Part shown: piece after piece, positions 51,957-59,660 of the stretch | Position numbering within the stretch: position 1 is the stretch's first letter | Layout: the number at the start of each line of letters is the position of its first letter | DNA from: Pilimelia terevasa | Lineage (GTDB): Bacteria; Actinomycetota; Actinomycetes; Mycobacteriales; Micromonosporaceae | NCBI RefSeq assembly: GCF_014647915.1 | Contig: NZ_BMQC01000013.1 | Location: 28,576 to 92,575, forward strand | Direction: 5' to 3' | Length of the DNA: 64,000 nt | Notes under the pieces: generated by a model | What the model saw: the letters and a program-made list of their open reading frames with translations, nothing else | Database searches by the model: none | What the model was told of the DNA's origin: nothing | Made by a program: the position numbers and the translations under genes

Positions 51957-53470
51957 CCGTCCACCTCCCCTGTCGGCAGGGACAGCAGCACGCTCGTCCC
52001 CTGGCCGGGCGTGGAGCGCAGGTGCACCCCGCCGCCGTGCCGCGTCGCGATCGTCCGCACGATCACCAGGCCGAGGCCGCTGCCCTGGATGGCCTGGTCG
52101 ACGGCGTTGCTCGCCCGGTAGAAGGTCGTGAACAGGTGCGGCTGGTCGGCGTAGGGGATGCCCATCCCGGTGTCGGCGACGCGCACCGTCACGTGGTCCG
52201 GCTGGGTCGTCACCTCGACCGTCACCTCGCCGCCGCGGGGGGTGAACTTCACCGCGTTGGCCACCAGGTGGCCGACGGCGCGCAGGATCTGGCCGGCGTC
52301 CACGTGCGCGACGGCCGGGCCGGGCGTCGCGGCCCGCAGCGTCACGCCGGCCTCGGCGGCCGCCTCGCGGACCTGGGCCGCCGCGGTCTCGACCAGCGCC
52401 GAGATGTCCGACTCCGCCGGGCTGGCGGTCATCGTGCCGGCCTCGACCTGGGACAGCACCAGCAGGTCCTCGATGAGCGAGCGCAGCCGGTCGGTGTTGC
52501 GCTCCAGGACGGCCAGCGTCTTCTCCTGCCGCGGGGTGAGCGCGCCGACGGTGTCGTCGCGCAGGATCTCCAGGTACCCGGCGATGCTGGTCAGCGGCGT
52601 GCGCAGCTCGTGGGACACGGTGGTCATGAACTCGTTCTTGGCGTGTTCGAGCTGCCGCAGGTCCCCGACGAGGCGGCGCTCGTCGGCGAACAGCCGGTCC
52701 TGCCGGCCGCGGGACTGCTGGATCTCGGCGGCCATCGCGTTGGTGGCCTCGGCGACCGCGGCGATCTCGGCGACCCTGGCGTGCGTCGGGGCGCGGGCGG
52801 TCAGCTCGCCGTCGCGCAGGCGGGTCAGCACCGAGGTCAGGGCGTCCAGCGGCGCGACGATCCGCTGGGTGGTCCGCCGGGACACCACGTACGCGAGCAG
52901 GGCGGCGCCGACCACCAGGGCGAGGAGGGCGACCAGGCGCGCGCGGTCGACGGACGCGGCCCGGTCGGCGAGGCGGCGGGCGCGGGCGTCCAGGGCCTGC
53001 CCGGTGGCGCTGTTGGCCGCGAGGGTGTCCTCCATCAGCCGCTGGCCGGCCAGGACGGTCGCGGCGGTGACGGTACCGCCGGGCCGGCGCGGCCGCTGCG
53101 CCTCGGCGTACGCCCACCACCGGTCGGCGGCGGCCACCTGGGCGTCGATCGAGGCGGCCGGGTCCGGCCCGGTCATCCGGCGCAGCTCGGCGACGGCGGG
53201 CGGGTACGCCGCCCGCGCGGCGTCGTACTCCGCCCCGGCCCCGGCCCCGGCGGCGAGGTACCCGCGCAGGGCACGCTGGGCGTCCAGCAGCACGATCCGC
53301 AGTTCGAGGTTCGCGCTCACGCTGGGGCCGACCCGGGTGCTCAGCTCCCGGACCACCTGCTGCTGGAGGAGGGTCGCCACCGCGCCGCCGACCCCCGCCA
53401 CCCCGATGAGGGCGACGAGGAGACCGAACGCCCGGTGCAGCAGCCGACCCACCGTCGGCGGACCGCCCAT
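51953..53470 (-). CDS. CHASE3-HAMP sensor histidine kinase
   Basis: A 505-residue kinase with TM1 (about 13-35), a helical CHASE3-like extracytoplasmic domain (about 40-175), TM2 (about 180-198), HAMP (about 200-255), HisKA (MTTVSHELRTPLTSIAGY) and HATPase (HLVANAVKFTP, DTGMGIP, GSGLGLVIV). All catalytic boxes are intact. It follows the receiver gene by 6 bases and overlaps the HEAT gene by 4 bases. The first partner is probably the receiver protein encoded immediately upstream. ATG start at 53470. Confidence 0.93.
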   Translation of the reverse strand: MGGPPTVGRLLHRAFGLLVALIGVAGVGGAVATLLQQQVVRELSTRVGPSVSANLELRIVLLDAQRALRGYLAAGAGAGAEYDAARAAYPPAVAELRRMTGPDPAASIDAQVAAADRWWAYAEAQRPRRPGGTVTAATVLAGQRLMEDTLAANSATGQALDARARRLADRAASVDRARLVALLALVVGAALLAYVVSRRTTQRIVAPLDALTSVLTRLRDGELTARAPTHARVAEIAAVAEATNAMAAEIQQSRGRQDRLFADERRLVGDLRQLEHAKNEFMTTVSHELRTPLTSIAGYLEILRDDTVGALTPRQEKTLAVLERNTDRLRSLIEDLLVLSQVEAGTMTASPAESDISALVETAAAQVREAAAEAGVTLRAATPGPAVAHVDAGQILRAVGHLVANAVKFTPRGGEVTVEVTTQPDHVTVRVADTGMGIPYADQPHLFTTFYRASNAVDQAIQGSGLGLVIVRTIATRHGGGVHLRSTPGQGTSVLLSLPTGEVDG

Positions 53471-53476
53471 CGGCGG

Positions 53477-53854
53477 CTAGGTCCGCGACCGGGCGAGGAG
53501 GGACTGGACGCGCGACACCAGTTCGCGGGGGCTGAACGGCTTGATCACGTAGTCGTCGGCGCCCACGGCGAACCCGCGTTCGACGTCGGTCTCCTGGGCC
53601 TGCGCCGTCAACAGGATGATCAACAGACCCTTGGTGCGCGGATCGGCCCGCATCTGCCGGCACACGTCCAAGCCCGACAGGCCGGGCATCGCGACGTCGA
53701 GTACCACGAGGTCGGGCAGGTCGTCGCCCTCCACGGCGGCCAGGGCCCCCAGGCCGTCCCCGACCTCGACCACCTCGTGTCCGGCCTGTTCCAGTTTAAA
53801 GACCACCAGGTCACGGATGTCGGGATCGTCCTCGGCGACCAGAACTTTGGACAC
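53477..53854 (-). CDS. Single-domain response regulator (CheY-like)
   Basis: A 125-residue receiver domain with no output domain. The acidic pair (AEDDPD), phosphorylation site (LVVLDVAMPG), Thr switch (LLTAQAQ) and Lys (YVIKPFSP) are complete. Its first-gene position in the operon and lack of a DNA-binding domain mean that it relays the signal to another protein, most likely one of the kinases or the HEAT/glycosyltransferase pair. The GTG start at 53854 is preceded by GGGAGG at 8 bases; a GTG at 53863 is too close to that site. Confidence 0.92.
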   Translation of the reverse strand: MSKVLVAEDDPDIRDLVVFKLEQAGHEVVEVGDGLGALAAVEGDDLPDLVVLDVAMPGLSGLDVCRQMRADPRTKGLLIILLTAQAQETDVERGFAVGADDYVIKPFSPRELVSRVQSLLARSRT

Positions 53855-53987
53855 GCTCCGCACCTCCCTGCGTGACCGGCTTGCCTACCCCGACAACATA
53901 GCTCCATAAAATGCCTGATTTGGGTGAATCTTGGGGGGCAGGCAGGTCGGCGCGCTCAGCGGCGCGGCGGTCCGCGGCGGCGCCACG

Positions 53988-54031
53988 ACGACGGCGGCCC
54001 GGGAGGATCACTCCTCCCGGGCCGCCGTCGT
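53988..54031. terminator. Strong hairpin terminator after rplI
   Basis: A perfect 20-bp stem (53988-54007 with 54012-54031, core GGCGGCCCGGGAGGA) and a 4-base loop TCAC, 13 bases beyond the rplI stop codon. It separates the ribosomal operon from the signalling operon, whose promoter must lie in 53855-53987. Confidence 0.9.
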
Positions 54032-54044
54032 GACGTGCGGGGTG

Positions 54045-54491
54045 CTACTTGGCCCGGATGACGTCCAGGTTGACCGTCGCCACGACCTCGGCGTGCAGCC
54101 GGACCGTGACCGCGTGCCGCCCGACCGCCTTGATCGGCGACACGGTCATGCGCCGCCGGTCGAGGGCCGGGCCGCCGGCGGTCTCGACCGCCTCCACGAT
54201 CTCGTTGGCCGTGATCGCGCCGAACAGCCGACCGCCGTCACCGGCGCGGACCTTCAGCGTGATCTTCAGCCCCTCCAGCCGCTCCTTGACCGAGGTGGCC
54301 TCGCCCAGGTCGCGGATCTCGCGGGACTCGCGGGCCCGCTTGATCGAGGTGACCTGCTTCTCGGCACCCTTGGTCCAGCCGATCGCGTACCCCTGCGGGA
54401 GCAGGTAGTTGCGGCCGTAGCCGTTCTTGACCTCCACGACGTCGCCGGGAGCGCCGAGACCGGAGACCTCCTGCGTGAGGATGATCTTCAT
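54045..54491 (-). CDS. rplI: 50S ribosomal protein L9
   Basis: A 148-residue L9 with the usual two-domain layout: the N-terminal 50S-binding domain (MKIILTQEVSGLGAPGDVVEVKNGYGRNYLLP), a long central helix, and a C-terminal domain (LFGAITANEIVEAV). Last gene of the rpsF-ssb-rpsR-rplI operon, 14 bases after rpsR. AGAGGGGG lies upstream of the ATG. Confidence 0.97.
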   Translation of the reverse strand: MKIILTQEVSGLGAPGDVVEVKNGYGRNYLLPQGYAIGWTKGAEKQVTSIKRARESREIRDLGEATSVKERLEGLKITLKVRAGDGGRLFGAITANEIVEAVETAGGPALDRRRMTVSPIKAVGRHAVTVRLHAEVVATVNLDVIRAK

Positions 54492-54505
54492 ATTCGTGCC
54501 CCCTC

Positions 54506-54745
54506 TCAGCGGGCCGTGGCCGTGTACGGCAGGAGCGCCATCTCGCGGGCGTTCTTGACCGCGCGGGCGATCTGGCGCTGCTGCTGGGAGGTCACCCCGG
54601 TGACCCGGCGGGCGCGGATCTTGCCCCGGTCGGAGATGAACTTGCGCAGCAGCGCGGTGTCCTTGTAGTCGATGTAGGTGATCCCCTCCTTGTCGAGCGG
54701 GTTCACCTTCTTCTTGGGCTTGCGGATCGGCGGGTTCTTCGCCAT
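54506..54745 (-). CDS. rpsR: 30S ribosomal protein S18, zinc-free (C-minus) form
   Basis: A 79-residue S18 ([29 protein letters not shown]). The positions that are cysteines in zinc-binding S18 proteins are not cysteine here: the CxxC region reads VNPLDKEG and the later Cys region TGVTSQQQ. In several actinobacteria the zinc-free paralogue is a zinc-starvation gene located elsewhere, while the housekeeping operon carries the zinc form; here the housekeeping operon itself carries the zinc-free form. GAGG precedes the start by about 10 bases. Confidence 0.96.
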   Translation of the reverse strand: MAKNPPIRKPKKKVNPLDKEGITYIDYKDTALLRKFISDRGKIRARRVTGVTSQQQRQIARAVKNAREMALLPYTATAR

Positions 54746-54764
54746 GTCTGCTGTACCTCAGGGT

Positions 54765-55280
54765 CTAGAAAGGAGGCTCTTCGTCGAAGTTCCCACCCTG
54801 GCCGCCACCGGAGCTGCGGCCGGCCGGCGCGGCGGTCGCCCAGGGGTCGTCGGCGGGGGCACCGCCACCGCCGCCCTGGCCGCCGCCGGAGGCACCGAAA
54901 CCACCACCGCCGGAGCGCGACATCTTCTGCACCTTCGCCGTGGCGTACCGCAGCGACGGGCCGATCTCGTCGACCTCCAGCTCGTAGACCGTGCGCTTCT
55001 CGCCCTCGCGCGTCTCGTACGTGCGCTGGCGCAGCCGGCCCGTGACGATGACGCGGGAACCCCGCTGGAGGGACTCGGCGACGTTCTCCGCGGCCTGGCG
55101 CCAGATGTTGCAGGCCAGGAACAGCGGCTCGCCGTCCTTCCACTCGCCCGAGGCCTTGTCCAGGAACCGGGGCGTCGAGGCGACCCGGAACTTGGCCACG
55201 GCCGCGCCCGACGGGGTGAAGCGCAGCTCAGGGTCGTCGGTCAGGTTCCCGACGACGGTGATGGTGGTGTCTCCTGCCAT
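54765..55280 (-). CDS. ssb: Single-stranded DNA-binding protein
   Basis: A 171-residue SSB with OB-fold ([49 protein letters not shown]), a Gly-rich flexible linker (about 115-160) and the acidic protein-interaction tip ending DEEPPF. The start at 55280 follows GAGGAG by 6 bases; the two-codon-longer TTG start is unlikely. In the standard rpsF-ssb-rpsR order. Confidence 0.97.
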   Translation of the reverse strand: MAGDTTITVVGNLTDDPELRFTPSGAAVAKFRVASTPRFLDKASGEWKDGEPLFLACNIWRQAAENVAESLQRGSRVIVTGRLRQRTYETREGEKRTVYELEVDEIGPSLRYATAKVQKMSRSGGGGFGASGGGQGGGGGAPADDPWATAAPAGRSSGGGQGGNFDEEPPF

Positions 55281-55359
55281 TGCCAACTCCTCAGCACTCG
55301 TCTGTCCGCAAGGTTTACACGCTCGCTGTGACAGTGCGGGTGGGAGCCGTACGCCGCTG

Positions 55360-55650
55360 CTAGCGGACGTCCGGCCGGATCACCTTGGTCCGCAGGACGG
55401 ACTCGTTGAGTCGGAGCTGGCGGTCCAGCTCGGCGACCGCTTCCGGGGTGGCCTGCAGGTCCACCACCGCGTAGATGCCTTCGGCCTTCTTGCTGATCTC
55501 GAAGGAGAGCCTGCGGCGGCCCCACACGTCGAGCTTCTCGACCGAGCCACCCGCCGTGCGGATGACGTTGAGGTACGTGTCCAGCGACGGGGCGACGGTG
55601 CGCTCCTCCAGGCTGGGGTCGAGAATCACCATGACTTCGTAGTGACGCAA
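55360..55650 (-). CDS. rpsF: 30S ribosomal protein S6
   Basis: A 96-residue S6 of normal length beginning at a TTG codon ([12 protein letters not shown]), preceded by AGGAGG at 10 bases. No ATG is available at the right place and the longer frame to 55719 runs through the ribosome-binding site. First gene of the rpsF-ssb-rpsR-rplI operon; the 270-base gap upstream should hold its promoter. [16 protein letters not shown] is the conserved core. Confidence 0.96.
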   Translation of the reverse strand: MRHYEVMVILDPSLEERTVAPSLDTYLNVIRTAGGSVEKLDVWGRRRLSFEISKKAEGIYAVVDLQATPEAVAELDRQLRLNESVLRTKVIRPDVR

Positions 55651-55923
55651 GACGTACTCACCTCCTCTGGGCTGTCGGCCACGGTCGGTCCGTGGCAGGA
55701 GGGTCTGGCGTCCGCGCACCGCCCAGGATGGCGGCGAGCCTGGTCAGGATACCGACAGCGGCCGGGCGCACCCGCGGCCGGGGTGCGCGGCGCCGGGGAG
55801 GAGACCGCGGGGACCGCCGTTCCGCATTCCCTGGGGTGGGACCTGGGGAGGAACGACCACACCGACGAGTGTGGAGCGGCGGTGCCCCGCGGAGCACGGG
55901 AAGCGGTGTACGGAATCGCCCAG

Positions 55924-56673
55924 TTAAGGGCTTATGCCCCGTATCGACCGCTGGGCGAGGATAACACGGAATGCACCGATAGAGACGCCGGCGATGCAGA
56001 CGAAGGCGACCAGCCCCAGAAGGGTGACCGCCCCGCGGTCGGCCAGCGGCTCGACCGCGGCCATCGGCTCCGCCGCCGGGTGCCCGTCGGCGGCCAGCGC
56101 CTCGTCCAGCACCGGGACCTCCGCCGCGCCGGCCGCGCCGCCCGGGCCGAGCCCCATGAGCGGGTGCGGCGTACCGGCCGCCGCGCGCGGCACCGGCGGC
56201 GGCTGCGGGGACGGCGACGCCGGGGCCGGCGCGTCGGGGGTGGGCACGGGCGACGGCAGCGGGACCGGCGCCGGCTGCGCGGGCTCGCCGACCGGCTGGC
56301 CCACGACCTGTACCCGCAGCGACTCCTGGCGGGTCACGACGCAGTGCGGGCGCAGGGTCAGCTCCACCGGCCCGCGGTGGAACAGCACCTCGGCCACCCG
56401 GCCGGCGGGCACCTCGCCCCGCTCCTCGTCGTCCATCACGAGCGTGGCGCGGTGGCCGGTCTCGTTGCGCACGCGCAGCGTCGACTCCGCGGTCACCGTC
56501 ACGGCGTCCTGGTCCGGGGTGGCCGCGCAGCGCAGCCCGAGCAGGCCGCCGCCGTCGAAGACGACCTCCCGGACCAGCACCGCCGCCGGCCCGGCCGCCG
56601 CGGCCGGCGCCGCCGGCCCGGCCAGGGCCGCGGCCACGCCGGCCGCCGCCAGGACCCGTCGCGGTACCGCCAT
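55924..56673 (-). CDS. Secreted tail-anchored protein with Pro-rich stalk
   Basis: A 249-residue protein: signal peptide (MAVPRRVLAAAGVAAALAGPA), a beta-rich extracytoplasmic domain (about 30-125) with two cysteines (LRCAATP, PHCVVT) and a cupredoxin-like feel (LRVRNETGHRATLVMDD, VELTLRPHCVV), a Pro/Ala-rich stalk (about 130-200) and a C-terminal membrane helix (VTLLGLVAFVCIAGVSIGAF) with basic tail. It is oriented like, and upstream of, rpsF. Copper ligands are not convincingly present, so the cupredoxin idea is only a suggestion. Confidence 0.7.
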   Translation of the reverse strand: MAVPRRVLAAAGVAAALAGPAAPAAAAGPAAVLVREVVFDGGGLLGLRCAATPDQDAVTVTAESTLRVRNETGHRATLVMDDEERGEVPAGRVAEVLFHRGPVELTLRPHCVVTRQESLRVQVVGQPVGEPAQPAPVPLPSPVPTPDAPAPASPSPQPPPVPRAAAGTPHPLMGLGPGGAAGAAEVPVLDEALAADGHPAAEPMAAVEPLADRGAVTLLGLVAFVCIAGVSIGAFRVILAQRSIRGISP

Positions 56674-56850
56674 CAGAAACCCCCAGGTCGGTGGAGCGGG
56701 CTCACCTCATGCAACGACACGCCCCCCGGTCGGGTGACGTGCGCGGCGTCGCGGCCGGCGCGCAGCGGGGCCAGTATGGGCGCCCGGCGCCGGCCCGGCC
56801 GCCGCGCACCCGCCCCGCCGCTGTCGGTGCCGCGCCGTACCCTCGACGCC

Positions 56851-57627
56851 ATGCTCATCGGTGCCCACGTCGACTCCGCCGCGCCGCTGGACGAGGCCGC
56901 GGCCCGCGGCGCGGACGCGGTGCAGTTCTTCCTCGCCGACCCGCAGGGCTGGAAGGCTCCGGTCCCGCGCGCCGACGCCGCCGCGCTGGCCGCCGCCGAC
57001 ACCGTTCTCTACGTCCACGCGCCGTACGTGCTCAACGTCGCCACCGCCAACAACCGAATCCGCATCCCCAGCCGCAAGCTGCTGCTGGCGCACGCCCGGG
57101 CCGCGGCCGCCGTCGGCGCCGCCGGGCTGATCGTCCACGGCGGACACGTCAACCGCGGCGACGACCCGGAGACCGGCTTCGACAACTGGCGCAAGACGTT
57201 CGCGTACGCGGCGGACAGCGGCGGCTTCGGCCTGCCCCTGCTGATCGAGAACACGGCCGGCGGCGAGCACGCCTGCGCCCGCCGCCTCGACGCCCTCAAG
57301 CGCCTGTGGGACGCCGTCGGCGACCACGAGGTCGGCTTCTGCCTCGACACCTGCCACGCGCACGCGGGCGGCGAGGAGCTGCTGGGCCTCGCCGACCGGG
57401 TGCGGTCGGTCACCGGCCGGATCGACCTGGTCCACGCCAACAACTCCCGGGACCCGTTCGACTCCGGCCGCGACCGGCACGCCAACCTCGCCGACGGGGT
57501 GATCGACCCCGCGCTCCTGGTCGCCGTGCTGCGCGCCGCCGGCGCCCCCGCGATCGTGGAGACCCCCGGCGGCGCGGCCGGCCAGGCACGCGACATCGCG
57601 TACCTGCGTGACAAGCTAGGCCGGTGA
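56851..57627 (+). CDS. nfo: Endonuclease IV-like AP endonuclease (TIM barrel)
   Basis: A 258-residue TIM-barrel enzyme. The zinc ligands typical of endonuclease IV can all be found: YVHAPY, IVHGGHV, LIENTAGG, CLDTCHAHAGG, LVHANNS, DRHANL and VETPG. Such enzymes cut DNA at abasic sites in base excision repair. The protein is a little shorter than the E. coli enzyme. It overlaps the next gene by 4 bases (GTGA), an unusual partner for a DNA-repair gene. The ATG start at 56851 is the only good choice. Confidence 0.9.
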   Translation: MLIGAHVDSAAPLDEAAARGADAVQFFLADPQGWKAPVPRADAAALAAADTVLYVHAPYVLNVATANNRIRIPSRKLLLAHARAAAAVGAAGLIVHGGHVNRGDDPETGFDNWRKTFAYAADSGGFGLPLLIENTAGGEHACARRLDALKRLWDAVGDHEVGFCLDTCHAHAGGEELLGLADRVRSVTGRIDLVHANNSRDPFDSGRDRHANLADGVIDPALLVAVLRAAGAPAIVETPGGAAGQARDIAYLRDKLGR

Positions 57628-59660
57628 AGGCCACGCCCACCGGCTCGACCCCGCACCCCCGCGCCACCCCGGCGGCCGGGCCGCCACCCGACGGCGGCCA
57701 CCGCGGCACCCCGGTCGCCACCGCCGCGGGCACGCCGGCGGTCGCGGGCACGTCCGCTGAGGGCGGCGCGGGCAGCGGCGGTGCGGCGGGCGACCGCCCC
57801 AGCCGGCGGCGACGGTTCGGCCGGCTGCCCGGCCGGCGCCGCGCCGCGCCGCCGGCCGCGGAGCCCGGCGCGGAGCCCGGCGCCGCCGACCCCTTCGCGC
57901 GCTTCGCGCCGCCGCCGGCCGCGCGGCCGGGCCGGGCGCGCCGGTACGCCCGCGCGGCCGGCCGCACCCTGCGCCACGAGTGGAGCCTCGCCGCCCTGCT
58001 CAGCGTCGTCACCGCCGCCGCCCTCACCTGGCCGACACTGCGGGACCCGACGCGCACCGTCCCGCAGGACACCGTCGACCCCGCCCTCCAGGCGTGGCAG
58101 ATCGCCTGGGGCGGCCACGCCCTGCGCACCGACCCGCTGCACCTGTTCGACGGCAACGGCTTCCACCCCGAGCGGTACAGCTATGCCTTCTCCGACACGC
58201 TGCTGGGGTACGCGCCCGCCGGCCTGCTCGGCGAGGGCATGTACGCGGCGCTGCTGCGGTACAACATCATCTTCGTGCTCGCGCACGCGCTGGCGGTCTT
58301 CGGCGCGTACGCGCTGGTCCGGCAGCTCGGCGCCGGCCGCGTCGGCGGCGCCGTCGCGGGCCTGGCGTTCGCGTTCGCCCCGTGGCGGCTGGCGCAGACC
58401 GGACACCTCCAGGTGCTCTCCACCGGCGGCATCGTGCTCGCCGCCGCGATGCTGCTGCGCGGCCACGACTGGACCCTGCGCCGCCCCCGCCGGCCCCGGC
58501 GGCGGCGCCCCGGCTGGGCCCTGGCCGGCTGGCTCGTCGCGGCGTGGCAGCTCAGCCTCGGCTTCGGCATCGGCCTGCCGTTCGGGTACCTGCTCGGCCT
58601 GGCCGTCCTCGCCGCGCTCGCCTGGTGGGTCGCGGCCCGGATCCGCCGCGCGCCCCGCCGGCCCTGGGGCTGGCGGCTGCTCGTCGCCGACGGTGTCGGC
58701 GGCCTCGTCTTCGCCGGGGTGGGCGTCGGCATGGCGGTCCCGTACTTCCTCGTCGCCGAGGCCCACCCCTACGCCCGCCGGACCGCCGAGATGATCGAGA
58801 TGTACTCCCCGCCGGTGCGGTCCCTGCTCGTCGCGCCCCCCGACTCGCTGCTGTGGGGGGCGGCGCACGCCCCGCTCCGCGCCGACCTCGTCTGGGCGCC
58901 CGAGATGACGCTGCTGCCCGGGTACACGCTGTACGCGCTCGCGGCCACCGGCCTGCTCTACTCCGTCTGGACGCTCCGCCAGCGGCTGCTGCTGCTGGCC
59001 GGTGCGGCGGCGGCCGCGGTCCTCGCCCTGGGCACCACGGTTTCCGGCGGCCGCTACACGTACCTGCCGCTGCTGGCGTACGTCCCCGGCTGGGACGGCC
59101 TGCGCACCCCCGGCCGCCTGATCCTGTGGACGACGCTGCTGCTGGCGGTCCTCGCCGCGGGCGGCGTCAGCGCCGTCCTGCGCCAGGCCGCCCGGATGCG
59201 GCCCACCGCGCTGCGGTTCGGGCTGCGGACCGTCCTGCGCGCCGCCACCCTCATGCCGGTGCTCGTCCTGCTGGTCGAGTCCCTGAACGCGACCCCGCAC
59301 CCCGCCGTCCCGCGCGCCCCGGCGGCCCTGCGGACGGCGGCGGCCCCGGTCCTCGTCCTGCCCAGCGACTTCGCGGTCGACAGCCACGCGCTGCTGTGGT
59401 CCACCGCCGGCTTCCCCCGGCTGGTCAACGGCAACAGCGGCTTCACCCCGGCATCGCTGGAGGAGGCCCGCCAGGCGGTGGCCGGCTTCCCGGACCTGGC
59501 CAGCATCCAGTACCTGCGCACACACGGCATCCGCACCGTGATCGTCCTGCCCGACCGGCTGGCCGGCACCCCGTGGGCGTCGGCGCTGACCGTCGGCCCC
59601 GGCGACTACTCGGTCGCCCGCGCGACCGTCGACGGCGCCGAGGTCTTCACCCTCAACTGA
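57624..59660 (+). CDS. Large polytopic membrane protein, GT-C glycosyltransferase-like
   Basis: A 678-residue protein. The N-terminal ~115 residues are a low-complexity Pro/Arg/Ala cytoplasmic tail, followed by about eleven membrane helices (about 120-550) and a C-terminal soluble domain (about 560-678). The first extracytoplasmic loop contains DTVDPALQAWQIAW and HPERYSYAFSD, features of GT-C enzymes and YfhO-like proteins that use lipid-linked sugars. Probably adds sugar to a surface polymer. GTG start overlaps nfo; the end overlaps the convergent kinase gene by 8 bases. Confidence 0.75.
   Translation: MKATPTGSTPHPRATPAAGPPPDGGHRGTPVATAAGTPAVAGTSAEGGAGSGGAAGDRPSRRRRFGRLPGRRRAAPPAAEPGAEPGAADPFARFAPPPAARPGRARRYARAAGRTLRHEWSLAALLSVVTAAALTWPTLRDPTRTVPQDTVDPALQAWQIAWGGHALRTDPLHLFDGNGFHPERYSYAFSDTLLGYAPAGLLGEGMYAALLRYNIIFVLAHALAVFGAYALVRQLGAGRVGGAVAGLAFAFAPWRLAQTGHLQVLSTGGIVLAAAMLLRGHDWTLRRPRRPRRRRPGWALAGWLVAAWQLSLGFGIGLPFGYLLGLAVLAALAWWVAARIRRAPRRPWGWRLLVADGVGGLVFAGVGVGMAVPYFLVAEAHPYARRTAEMIEMYSPPVRSLLVAPPDSLLWGAAHAPLRADLVWAPEMTLLPGYTLYALAATGLLYSVWTLRQRLLLLAGAAAAAVLALGTTVSGGRYTYLPLLAYVPGWDGLRTPGRLILWTTLLLAVLAAGGVSAVLRQAARMRPTALRFGLRTVLRAATLMPVLVLLVESLNATPHPAVPRAPAALRTAAAPVLVLPSDFAVDSHALLWSTAGFPRLVNGNSGFTPASLEEARQAVAGFPDLASIQYLRTHGIRTVIVLPDRLAGTPWASALTVGPGDYSVARATVDGAEVFTLN

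Noticed and set aside
55924..56673. Copper-binding cupredoxin
   Set aside because: The beta-rich domain is suggestive, but the His-Cys-His-Met ligand set is not convincingly present.
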